Below are positions 11,121 to 21,204 of a stretch of 64,000 nucleotides of DNA, one piece after another. The notes under the pieces are model-generated. The model had not been told where the DNA came from, made no database searches, and saw only the letters and a program-made list of their open reading frames with translations. The DNA comes from Kingdonia uniflora (Eukaryota; Streptophyta; Magnoliopsida; Ranunculales; Circaeasteraceae). The stretch covers positions 62,001 through 126,000 of the forward strand of contig JACGCM010000155.1 in assembly GCA_014058105.1 (NCBI GenBank). The letters run 5' to 3'. Both the position numbers and the translations under genes were made by a program. Positions within the stretch are counted from its first letter, which is position 1. Every line of letters starts with the position of its first letter.

Positions 11121-13324
11121 TCAATATATGCGAACACACTAAAATACCTAGGAATGATGCAAGCACTCAAGAACATTTTACTGGTCTCTTTTTTAAGTTA
11201 AGTTTTGAACCCGGTCTCAGGGTTCAATGCTCCTACTTCTGACAGTTGATCGGTTCGCACTTGAGTTATTTTTACTCGCTTTGGCGATAGCTTGCATGCT
11301 ATCTAGTCACCAAGATGCACCTATGCTGGAAGGCGGGGCAAACCGCTTAGAGTCACCTATCCACACTAGCTATGCCAGGGAACGTACGTTCTCCAACAAA
11401 TGTAGCCACTTATCAGGCTTTCATATTGAGCGTGTTGATCCAGGTCCGAGCAAAGCCTTTTGATTAACTATGTTTTTTATGGCTTCTTATCTGAAAATAT
11501 TTTAACGCGGTCGGGACTGTCGATACCAAAAAGATTAAAAACCGGGTGGCGAACTCTCAGAGTCCTAATGCGTGGGCACGCACGGGTGACGAAATCTCGT
11601 TTTGATTCACTCTTATCTAGGCGTTGCTGCAAAATTTAAACATTCGATCAATCAAACAATAGTTATACACGATATACCGCGACAGGGAGGGTGCGATGAA
11701 AAAATGATTACCTACAGGGAAGCCTTTTTAAGGGTACGTTTGGCTACCCTGGTGAAACCGTTGGGAAGGCCCACTCAGGATCGTTTGCGAAGTACGCGTT
11801 GGAACGATTTCCGACCTGAGTAGGGGTTCTGAAGTTGTACCTGCAGTAGAATACAATTTCTTCACCTTACAGAGCATCACTCATTAAATTTATATAAACA
11901 TTTTCTCAATCCTTACAACAATACTAAAAAATACATAAAAATTTAAACAACTAGAAGTCTTCTTGGCTTTTTTCGCTTTTCTTTGATGTTGGCTTTGTCC
12001 TTCAATAACTTGAAACAACACTTATGTATGTCTGTGTTCGTGAACCAAGTATGTAGCAAAAATGCTACCCAGCTGTCTAGATCGAGTAAAAGATATCGTC
12101 GTTCCCACAGGAATACATAGGTAGAGCTTGTAAACAACAGTTATTGAATCGGATTCTTTCTTAGCAAGAACAACTCTATAATACTTGGTAGATGCGAATA
12201 AAGTTATACAAAAGAAAACTGTATAGTGATGAAAATAACGAATAACAATCCCAAGCTTTAAAGATTCTGCTTTAATACTCGTGTAAACAACGCAAGAATT
12301 CTTAGTTTCAGCAGCAAGAAACCGGATGTAGATTGAACTTCGGCAAACAGCAACAACAAAGCAACAATAGCAGCGGGGATTTTGTATGATTCGGTGAGCA
12401 ACAACAAATAGGAAGTAGCAAATTCTCTGTTATAAACAGCAGCAAGGCAGTAACTCAGTTGTAAATAGCAGCAACAACAATAGGATGGAGAGGTACAGTA
12501 ACAGTAAAGTCTGCAAAATCCTAATTTCCAATTGCAAACAACACCCCAATCTTCACCGGCAAACAACAAAATCCCAATATCCAATTTGCAAACAGCAAAA
12601 CCCCAATCTTCACCTGCAAACAACACCTCAATTTCTAATTGCAAACAACAAAACCCTAGGTCAAAATCTGCCAATAGCAAGGTGCGAAACAAAAATGCCA
12701 AAGCTTGCAAAACTGGACCCCAAACTTGCGAAATTGGAAGCCAAACTCAAGAACAAACCTTCTTAATTGAGCAAAAGTCAAGTTCAAGGAAGAAAGAAAA
12801 TCAGGGTTTGAAAGAGAAGCTTACAACCTCCAAATCAGATGCGTTTATCAGAGGAAATCAGAGCTTAAAACCCCCAAATTAGAGAGAGGTTTTTGGGTTT
12901 CACGAAATCTCGAAGCTTTTGTCGAAGAAAAGTTAGAAAATCCCAAGCACATTCGCGTTAATATCTCAGAAATTATGAAATCAATTAGGGACGTGTTGAT
13001 ATCGCTCTCTAATGGCAGAAATTGAGAGAGGGAGTGAATGTAAAAAGAAATCTGATAAAATTTTAAGAGAGAGAAATGAGTGGGATTTAGAGAGATGGGA
13101 GTCTAGCGTCTGTTTTGAGAGAGAGAGATAGAGACGTGCGGGAGTTGGAACAACCTTAATACTACAGCCTCTTCGCCTATCATTCGCCTGACATTACTCT
13201 AGCCTACACAAAACACAGATAAAACAAATACCTCAAGCCGGAACAAAGCAAAAGAAAAATCACTAATAAAAATAACAAAAATGGAACAATAATTTAATAA
13301 CATAAATGCAATTTTAAAATCGAT
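11121..13324 (-). other. long untranslated leader of the gag-only element
   Basis: About 2.2 kb between the 5' LTR and gag without a family-like coding frame. Around 12525-12655 there is a degenerate tandem repeat (gcaaacaaca, cccaatcttcacc, period about 32-64 bp). The open frames over this repeat on either strand are low-complexity (Gln/Asn/Pro or Leu/Cys rich) and are not taken as genes. Confidence 0.6.
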
Positions 13325-13347
13325 TGCATCCCGGCAACGACGCAATT
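13325..13347 (-). other. primer-binding site region of the gag-only element
   Basis: Immediately inside the 5' LTR the element strand reads aattgcgtcgttgccgggat. This resembles, with mismatches, the tRNA-Asp-type primer site (TGGCGCCGTTGCCGGGGA) used by Athila-like elements. The assignment of the tRNA is from memory. Confidence 0.6.
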
Positions 13348-13932
13348 TGATAAGCCGTATCAAATCAGGTGTTGCAGTATAAAAGAGGGTGGTCGTTCTT
13401 CAGGGATGCATAGATCAAAATCACAATTCTATTATCAAATTAGTAAATAGAGATTATAAAAAACTTATTGATAAAGAAAACACTTACAATTGATTTCCAT
13501 AATTTAGATTTCCCAAGATTCTCTATAAAAACATTGATAAAGACACTTACAATTATCTGCAAGAAAGCTACGGTTCCACAGAGAGTAAAGATGACTCCAA
13601 CTCTTTCTTATCCCTAACTTTACCCTAACTAAAAATCCTTATTTCCCTCAACCACTCCTGATTTTGTGGAGACCATTTAGATAGGCTTGACTACCAAGTC
13701 TTCTAGCAGTTCCAGCAGCTCTTGACAATAAGGTCATCTCTAAGTTCTTGACAACAGATCATCTTCAGCAGCTCTTTAGCTTGTAGGAGTTGGGATTTAA
13801 GAAGGGTTTGATCACAAATGTCTCTTTACCTCCAATAGTCAAACATATTTCAATTAGGCCCAGTGAAACATAAAATAAGTTCCTAGATAATGTAAATTGA
13901 ATGACAAAAATAGACATTTTTCATGCTTATCA
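13348..13932 (-). repeat. 5' LTR of the gag-only element
   Basis: 585 bp, TGATAAG...TTATCA, partner of 6927-7515. Followed by the AAATA target duplication at 13933-13937. Confidence 0.9.
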
Positions 13933-14326
13933 AAATACATCGCGCAGCCTTTTCTAATTGATCGAGGTATAATATTTTTAATTAATAGTTCTAGTTTTTT
14001 TTTTTTATTCAAGTTAATTTAGAAAATTAATATTTTTTTATCTTCTGCAGTATCAGTTCTACGAGTATTGTCAGATAGGCCATCATATCTTGATAGATAA
14101 TAGGTTGGATAATTTTTGGCCAAGGATGTCAGGCTGGCACATTAAAAGATGAAAACTTACTGAAAATAAGGTGAAACATCATCTAGCACTGATGTGGCAA
14201 TAACTGGATTTGCGTACAATGAATAACATGCAATGGGACCCCTTTAGAAATATGAAGGATGCACTAAAGCGGGAGATAATTATCGCCGATAATATCAGTA
14301 AAAGAGTACTCTTGCAAAGCCCATTT
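13933..14326 (+). pseudogene. PMD gene, part 2
   Basis: Coding sequence resumes right after the first retrotransposon: a few codons (IAQPFL), a short AT-rich intron with acceptor TTCTGCAG near 14049, and then YEYCQIGHHIL and DNFWPRMSGW. These are typical of the middle of PMD proteins. An in-frame TGA follows GWHIKR near 14150 and another stop lies further on; the frame then runs through LLQSP to the second insertion at 14327. The 5-bp duplication CATTT (14322-14326) belongs to that second insertion. Confidence 0.75.
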
Positions 14327-14870
14327 TAATCCACAATACGATTGAGAAGCTTTTAGTTAGTAGAGAAACACGAAGAACACCAATTGGATTTGAAAAAATA
14401 GAGAATTCAATTACTAAAACAAGCAATTACAATAAAAAAAACTCTCAAACCCTAGGCTTCTCTCAGAACTCTTTTCAGATCTAATATAACCTAGAAAATA
14501 ACCTAAGTTCCCTTTATATACTAGGGAACTCGAAAATCATAAAAGAACGGATCACGAGGCAAAATAATGCCTGAGAATCCAAAACAGCGCCAAAGTCGTT
14601 CGAACGAACTAGGGAGCCATTTGAACGACTTTACGACTAATTGGTCTAAGACCCTAGAAATTTGTCTAGTTGTTCGAACGAAAACCCAACTCATTCGAAC
14701 AAAATATGGCTCTGGGCCAAAATTTTAGTGGCATGAAAATAACTCATTCGAACGAAAATACAAGTCGTTCGAACGAAAAATGGCTATGGGCCTAAATTCA
14801 GTGGGATAGAATTTGGTCGTTCGAACGACTTTGACAAAAATATTAAATTAATCTAGATCCTCCTGGATCA
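14327..14870 (-). repeat. 3' LTR of the second gypsy element
   Basis: 544 bp. It contains a cluster of GTTCGAACGA-type palindromes (at about 14595-14835). The adjoining interior (14871-14883) is the polypurine tract; on the element strand it reads AAAGGGGGGAGCCA directly before the LTR. Confidence 0.9.
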
Positions 14871-16290
14871 TGGCTCCCCCCTTTAGAAGTATTGAGCTCC
14901 TGCTCAAGCAAGAACTGGAGATGTGGGAATGCGGCGATGCCCAATTCCCTACTGTACCACTTTGACTTACTCGGTAGCTGACCCTTCTTCCCAATTCGGA
15001 ATGATTCAATACCAACCCGTCTTATAGTATGAGCCTTCCTCTCTATAATACCATCATCTGGCAACAAATCTTCTCTTTTCATCCATAAGTCATCAACTGA
15101 CGGTAGGTGAGTATCGATTGCAGAGTCTTCATCCAAAAGAGACGGCTCAAACAGCTTTAAATGCTCGGCATTAATCACCGAATACATCTTCATGAAAGAT
15201 GGTAAATCCAACTGGAATGCATTGTCATCAATCTTCTTGAGTATCAAAAACGGACCATAACGGATAGGTTTGAGCTTCTTACCTTCCCTCTTAAGTCGTT
15301 CCTTACCCAAATGCAACCAAACGAGGTCGCCCTCAAGAAAAGTACACTCAACCCTATGCTTGTCATGACGAGTCTTATACTTCGCTTGAGTCTTCTTCAT
15401 CTGAGCTTCAACCACCTCATAAACCTTGCTGATCTTTTCAATAAAATGTAAAGCTTTAACCTGCTTTTCTTCCACCTTCCCTGACACTGTCTTGTCACCA
15501 AGACTAAATGCCAAATTAAAAAGGCTTTGCGGCAAGTACCCCAAACAAACTTCAAAAGGAGACTTCAACATAAAACCATGAATTTCCCAGTTGAACGCAA
15601 ACTGGAGATACAGTAAACTCTCATCCCAAGTCTTAGGATGCTTAGAATGGAATTCTCATAATAAATGTACCAAAGTACGGCTAACGACCTTTGCTGCCTG
15701 TCTGTCTGCGGATTAAAAATAGTACTTCTCTTCAACTTAGTGTCCATCATCTCCCATAATGATTTCTAGAAATGCCCCAAAAAGCGGTTACCCCTATCAG
15801 AAATAATAGAAGAAGGGAGCCTAAAATACCTCCAGAAGTCTCTGAAAAATAATCACGCTGCTCCTTCCCCTGTGACCGCCTTCTGGCATGGAATAAGAAT
15901 AATCATCTTGTTGAATCGATCCACCACCACAAACAAATAGTTATTCTTATACCTCGTCATGGGCAAACCACCCATAAAATCCATCGAAATACTCTCCCAA
16001 GGTCGACTATGAACTGCAATGGTAAGTACAGTTATATCTTCCTATTGGAAGGTTTTGATGTGTTGTATAGCACGCAACCACGAACCACATGAGCAACATT
16101 CACCTGTATCATTGGCCAATATACATACCGCCGCAAATTTAAAAGAGTCTTCTCAACCCCGAAATGACCTACCACCCGGGAACAATGTACCTCTCGAATC
16201 TACTGTAAATGGTCTCCACCCTCAGGAACACATAATAGACTTCCCCTGTAAATCAAACCATCTTTCATAACATACTCGCACATCTTACCC
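14871..16290 (-). pseudogene. integrase region of the second gypsy element
   Basis: On the minus strand the region starts with an HHCC-like zinc-binding segment (GHFGVEKTL near 16180, RGCVLYN near 16060). It continues into the DDE core ([16 protein letters not shown] near 15975, [17 protein letters not shown] near 15760) and ends with the GPY/F module (PIRYGPFLILKKI, near 15250) in the 242-codon frame 14843-15571. The tail beyond EHLKLFEP might be a degenerate chromodomain, which would make it a chromovirus, but I cannot confirm this. Stops and frame changes between 15571 and 16270 disable the core. Confidence 0.8.
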
Positions 16291-17542
16291 TGTAGATAAG
16301 AACTGTAACGGTTTGTGATCGGAATGTACCACAACCTCCTTCCCCAATAAGTAACTCCGTTAATGCTTCACTGATTGATATAACGCGTAGAACTCCTTAT
16401 TGTAGGTAGGATAGTTGCGTACTGCTCCTGTAAACATCTAAGAATGGTAAACAACCAGCTGTAAAAGGATTGCCCCCAATGCATAGTCTGACGCATCTAT
16501 CTCGACCACAAAAGGCCGCTGTAAATTAGGCAATATTAACACTGGTGCATCTGTAATCGTCCGCTTCAGTAACAAAAAAGACTTCTCATGGTGCTTTTCC
16601 CATGAACTATACCCCAGTCTTCACCAAAGAATGCTACGGTATGGCTATTTGTGAAAAATGTCGAATAAATTTTTATAAGTACTGACAAGAACCCATAAAA
16701 CTCCTCACTTCCGTCACTGTGCGGGGTCTAGGCCAATCAATAATGATCGAGACCTTCTCTGGATCGACCTTAAGCTCGCCGCCACCAACAATAAAAGCCA
16801 AATAGACTAGCTCCCATTTCCCAAACTCGCACTTCTTCCCGTTCAAAAAAACTTGTTGTGATCGCAAAATGCCTAAGACTTTGCGTATATGCCCAAGATG
16901 TTCTTCCCATGTACGACTATAAATTAGGATATCATCCAAATATGCAATCACAAAATCATCAATAAACGCATGAAGTACCTCATTCATTAGCTGCATAAAT
17001 GTCCTCGGAGCATTGCATAACCTAAAAGGCATCACCAACCACTCAAATAAGCCTTGTTTGGTCTTGAACGTTGTCTTCCAAGTATCCTCCTCCCGGATTT
17101 GAACTTGATGGTAACCCGACTTAAGATCCAACTTGGTAAAAAACTGAGTCATCTGCAACTCATCTAAAAGCTCGTTAATCCGTGGAAGCGGATAACAATT
17201 CTTCACCGTGATCTTGTTTAACTCCCGATAATCCACACACATCCTTCAAGACCCATCCTTCTTCAGCACCAGTAACACTGGCGAACCACAAGGTGAACAA
17301 CTTAGATTAATAACTCTATGCTCCAGAAGTTCATGTACCTGTTTCTTGATCTTATCAGACTTTATAACAAAAGTCCGATATAACCCAATATTAGGCATTG
17401 GCTGACCATTCACCAAGGTGATATCATACTCTACATCCCTCTTGCGCGGCATCCCTTCTATGCCCAGAAACAAGTCTTTATACTCCTCTTGCAGCTCCCT
17501 CATGTCGGTTTGCTGTTTAGGAGACATTGCCAAAGTAGACAA
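16291..17542 (-). pseudogene. reverse transcriptase and RNase H region of the second gypsy element
   Basis: The frame 17246-17542 carries the start of the domain. A TGA replaces the expected tryptophan codon right before MCVDYRELN, where the 189-codon frame 16673-17242 begins. That frame shows LDLKSGYHQ, the catalytic YLDDIL motif and FLNGKKCEFG, all standard for Ty3/gypsy. RNase H sequence continues to about 16300 with multiple stops. The enzyme copies element RNA to DNA; this copy cannot be translated through. Confidence 0.9.
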
Positions 17543-17710
17543 TACCGTAGCCGACGGACCCTCTTAAACCGGTTGCACCAACAGTAATACAAATTTGCTG
17601 CTCGCATTAACCAACATCTTCCCCTGAGTCGCCGTTACAAAATTACTGGTAGTAATATGTTTCTTACAGACATTAATATGAAACTCAGACCCATCCGTCA
17701 CCAAACGATA

Positions 17711-17950
17711 CTAACGTGCACGACGGTAAAGGATTGCATCTCGGTCCCAAAGATAAGGGTTACCCAAGATGACTTGACACACGTCCAAGGGAACCACCTC
17801 ACATATCACTTCGTCAATAAACTTCCTAGTAATTGCAAACTTGAAAGTATACTGCTTAGTAATCTTCAACTCCGCGTCTTCTTGAATCCAACCGAAACCA
17901 TACGGCTTAGGATGAGCCACAGTAGCCAAACCTATCTTCTTCACCACCGC
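17711..17950 (-). pseudogene. protease remnant of the second gypsy element
   Basis: A 78-codon frame ends with CQVILGNPYLWDRDAIL, the C-terminal half of a Ty3/gypsy retropepsin. The catalytic DSG region should lie just upstream near 17980 (DSQKNLI is readable there), separated by a frame break. Confidence 0.7.
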
Positions 17951-18037
17951 CTCAGAAATTAAATTCTTTTGACTATCCGAATCAATAATGGCCTCGACTA
18001 ATCTCTACTATACCTGAATGCTGACAAAGAATAGCTC

Positions 18038-19234
18038 TTACCGATACGCCTCGTCGATAGCTAGAGGTTGCTTAAACATTAAAGTAAGCTTGGGATTTGG
18101 CTTATGTAAATCCGAAAGATCCACAATCGTTGTGCCAAGTGCACGTTTCTCTTTCTTGCCCTTCTCCTCCTTCGGCCGAAGCTCCGGGTAAAGTTTCCAA
18201 CATCTATCAAAATTGTGCCCATTAGCCTTGCAATGACTATAGATAGTCCCCTTGAATGAAGATCCATCTCCTTTGGACTCCCCTTTCTGATCAAACTTCC
18301 AATTAGCCTTGTACCCCGACTTGTTCTTGTCGTCTTTCTTGTCGCTCTTCAAGTATTTGCCTTCAATGGTAATTGCTTTAACAGTAGTGTCCTCGATATT
18401 AGCCACATTGAAGAGCTTTAATTCTCTTAGAATGGACTCTGAAAAACCCCCCGTATACTTCATGAACACATCGTACACCTCCACGTCAATATCCAAAACC
18501 AATATTTGGTTATGAAACTCCGTAGTTAATTGTTGCATGGATTGCCCAAACCATTGGCGCAAGTTATGCCATTTGTACCATCGTTTTTGTTCATACCCAA
18601 TTGGATAGAATTGTTTTCTCACCAAAACCATGAATTCCTTTCAACTCAAACTTTTGACATCATGTCGTTTCTGATAGGACTTCCACTACGTGAGTGAGTA
18701 ACTTGTGAATTTCAAAGTTGAGAAGCAAATCATCTGAGCGTCGGAATATGCATCAATGGAAAAATTGGTCTCCGACCAATCTAACTAATTATCTAATTTC
18801 TCAGTATCGACTGAACCATCGAAAACTAAAATCTCAATCTTAAAGCCAAGACAAAGATTACGCTTACGATTCAATGACTTACCAAACTCTGGGCGTTCCT
18901 TGACGGATTCAGCATCACTAGAATCGTTAGCTATCCCCACATTATCCTCATCTCCATCCACCGCCGAAACCCCTTTCTTCTTCGAACAGCCTCGTCGTTC
19001 TGGCGAAACGGAACCCAATGCAAGGTTTGTGAGACACAATTATTCCAGTAACTCCCCTACAGTAGAAGTTAGGGTAGAAACTGTCGTTTTCAAAGTCGTG
19101 AGTCGATCGCTGGAATTGCCTATCTCCAAATCGTCATTCTTCTTCGAATTAGGTTTGAGATGGATCTTCAACGGACTCACTAGCTTCTCCTTCGTTGGCT
19201 TGAGACGGTCACGTGTAGAGACCATAAACCACAA
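18038..19234 (-). pseudogene. gag region of the second gypsy element
   Basis: The frames 19040-19234, 18785-19039 and 18038-18631 together represent gag. The last has a gag core (MVLVRKQFYPIGYEQKRWYK, LRQWFGQSMQQL) and a zinc knuckle, CKANGHNFDRCWKL, whose first cysteine is replaced (YSHC in place of CxxC). Basic residues follow. It is broken by frameshifts. Confidence 0.75.
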
Positions 19235-19274
19235 TCAACCCCCTGAGAATTACAACTGGAAAACTGATACTACT
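19235..19274 (-). other. primer-binding site region of the second gypsy element
   Basis: Just inside the 5' LTR the element strand reads agTAGTATCAGttttcc, one mismatch from the initiator tRNA-Met site TGGTATCAG. Confidence 0.6.
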
Positions 19275-19817
19275 TAATCCACAATACGACTGAGAAGCTT
19301 TTAGTTAGTAGAGAAACACGAAGAACACCAATTGGATTTAGAAAAATAGATAATTTAATTACTAAAACAAGCAATTACAATAAAAATCTCTCAAACCTTA
19401 GGCTTCTCTCAGAACTCTTTTTAGATCTAACATAACCTAAAAAATAACCTAAGTTCATTTTATATACTAAGGAACTCGAAAATTATAAAATAATGAATCT
19501 CGAGGCAAAACAATGCCTGAGAATCTAAAACAGTGCCAAAGTTGTTTAAACGAACTAGGGAGTCGTTCAAACAACTTTACGACTAATTGGTCTAAAACCC
19601 TAGAAACTTGCCTGGTCGCTCGAACGAAAACCCAACTCGTTTAAACAAAATATGGCTCTGGGCCAAAATTCCAGTGGCATGAAAATAACTCGTTCGAACG
19701 AAAAATGGCTATGGGCCAAAATTCCAGTGGGATAGAATTTGGTCGTTCGAACAACTCTCAGCCTCATTCGAACGACTTAGACAAAAATATCAAATTAACC
19801 TAGATCCTTTTGGATCA
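19275..19817 (-). repeat. 5' LTR of the second gypsy element
   Basis: 543 bp, partner of 14327-14870 with roughly 10% differences, including loss of one TTCGAA-containing block of about 20 bp. Confidence 0.9.
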
Positions 19818-20702
19818 CATTTGGTGGATATGAGTGGTATCTTAGGGACCGTTGTTGGGCTCAACTAGAGCACCGGGCAGCGCCTTACGACCCTCCACAG
19901 AAACTTCATTGCTTCCCGAGTTCCGATGTGGTTCGTTCCCTCCGGGCAGCGGGTTGGATCGAAGCACAACATTATATTGTGGGTCACCATGTCAACTATG
20001 ATGCCTACTGGAGACATGTCTCACATGGTATACTTATGTTGGACATTACGAGGTGTGGCAACATTGACATCCCAGGCCTTGGCACTTTGACAGCTGGAGT
20101 TACCTTTCCAGATATTGAGTTTCCTTGGCACTTTGACAGCCGGAGTTACCTTGGCACTTTGACAGTCGGAGACACAAATCCCTCCCCCAAAGCTTGGTGA
20201 TTACCCTGGATGGATTATAGAGTTTGGGTCGCCACATGGGACCACGTGGCATACCATTCCATCTATTGCTACGACCTCTACTGTAGACGTGCCAACAGGA
20301 TATGATTTTTTTGCTATGACTGAGGGTATGCGGAAGCTTATACTTGATAGGACATTAGATTTGGAGGCTCGACACCTTCATGACGAGAGTCGTATTACAC
20401 ATTTGACGGTGGACTTGAGACGTGCAGAGGGTCGTCTTTCCCAATTGAATGAATATTTAGATGGAGAAGTAAGTTGTTTAAACATCTTATGATATATTTT
20501 CCGTTTAATTAATATTGATATTCCCATTTTGTATGTTTCAGGGGATTGTAGTCGATTAGGAAGATGACGAAAGTGAAGCAGGAACTTCTCAAGCGGGGAC
20601 TTCACGGGGGAGGGATTCACGGGGAGGCATTCGCGGGGAAGGACATCTGAAGGTGGGGCCGCTCCTTCCCGACGATCAAGACGTACACGGAGATCTTTTG
20701 AG
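19818..20702 (+). pseudogene. PMD gene, part 3 (C-terminal)
   Basis: After the second retrotransposon the frame resumes with GGYEWYLRDRCWAQLEHR, KLHCFPSSDVV and YDAYWRHVSHG, the closing part of the PMD fold. A C-terminal region near 20290-20490 (GMRKLILDRTLDLEARHLHD) looks helical and coiled-coil-like. An intron near 20470-20542 (acceptor TTTCAG) leads to a short Ser/Arg/Gly tail (TSRGRDSRGG) ending about 20702. The tail contains an in-frame stop near 20559, so splicing there is uncertain. This completes the gene that starts at 5913. Confidence 0.75.
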
Positions 20703-21002
20703 TAAATGATATTAGTTGTTTCATGTTGAGTCTAAATCAATGAGAGAACATATTTTAAGCTGTTTCATGTTTTGATTTTTGCTTTAGTGAATGACATTGG
20801 CTTTTATGTAGTTTTTTGTGATTCTCACTTTTGAATGGTATTAATGGTTTAATATTTTCATTGCTTAAGCTTTTGATTCTCACTTTTGATGTTTATTATA
20901 ATGGTTTTGATTCTCACTTTTCATTGCATAAGGTTTTGTATAATTGTTTTGATTCAAATTTTTAATTGCCCATGGTTTAGTATTTTTTCAAGTAGTTTAA
21001 CC

Positions 21003-21090
21003 AAAAAAAAAAAAAATTTACTCAGCGCAACAGGCGTCTAAGTCTTAAGACTTAGGCGCCTGCTGCGCTGAGTAATTTTTTTTTTCAAAC
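21003..21090. repeat. near-perfect palindrome between the PMD and transposase genes
   Basis: The arms 21017-21045 (tttactcagcgcaacaggcg...) and 21046-21075 are reverse complements with two mismatches, centred on gtcttaagac and extended by flanking A and T runs. ACTCAG...AACAGGCG is also found at 24516 in the right subterminal repeat. This is therefore element-end-like sequence in the middle of the element. Confidence 0.9.
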
Positions 21091-21130
21091 GGCTATATTT
21101 TGTTCCTAACGGCTATATTTTGTGAAGGGA

Positions 21131-21139
21131 ATATATAAA
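21131..21139 (+). promoter_or_regulatory. TATA box of the Harbinger transposase gene
   Basis: ATATATAAAC lies about 70 bp upstream of the transposase ATG at 21205, just downstream of the palindrome and a duplicated acggctatattttgt motif (21090-21123). Confidence 0.65.
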
Positions 21140-21204
21140 CCTATTACTAGGCTCATACTATTCCATAGCCAATTCCAATATTCTCTTTTATTTTTAATTA
21201 TCTG

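Larger units (their letters stand above)
6927..13932 (-). mobile_element. non-autonomous Ty3/gypsy LTR retrotransposon with gag-protease only (Athila/Tat-like)
   Basis: Two LTRs (6927-7515 and 13348-13932), both starting TGATA and ending TATCA, are flanked by the 5-bp duplication AAATA (6922-6926, 13933-13937). The genes lie on the minus strand: about 2.2 kb of leader, then gag, then protease, and about 1.27 kb of non-coding sequence before the 3' LTR. No reverse transcriptase, RNase H or integrase signal is present, so it resembles the TR-GAG/LARD class. By eye the LTRs differ at about 36 of 585 positions (about 94% identity), so the insertion is not recent. It interrupts the PMD gene. Confidence 0.9.
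14327..19817 (-). mobile_element. Ty3/gypsy LTR retrotransposon with decayed gag-pol
   Basis: The LTRs at 14327-14870 and 19275-19817 are flanked by an exact CATTT duplication (14322-14326, 19818-19822). On the element strand they begin TGATCC and end GGATTA, so the usual terminal CA is TA here. Gag, protease, reverse transcriptase, RNase H remnant and integrase follow in Ty3/gypsy order on the minus strand, with stops and frameshifts throughout. By eye the LTRs are about 90% identical, with an extra block in the left copy. It splits PMD parts 2 and 3 and is inactive. Confidence 0.92.

Noticed and set aside
12258..12882. Long Leu/Cys-rich (minus) and Gln/Asn/Pro-rich (plus) frames
   Set aside because: Both lie on a degenerate tandem repeat in the retrotransposon leader; the frames follow from the repeat, not from selection for protein.
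5913..20702. Assigning the PMD gene to a Mutator-like element
   Set aside because: PMD occurs in Mutator-like elements, but no Mutator transposase, long Mutator ends or 9-bp duplication are present; the only ends enclosing it are of Harbinger type.
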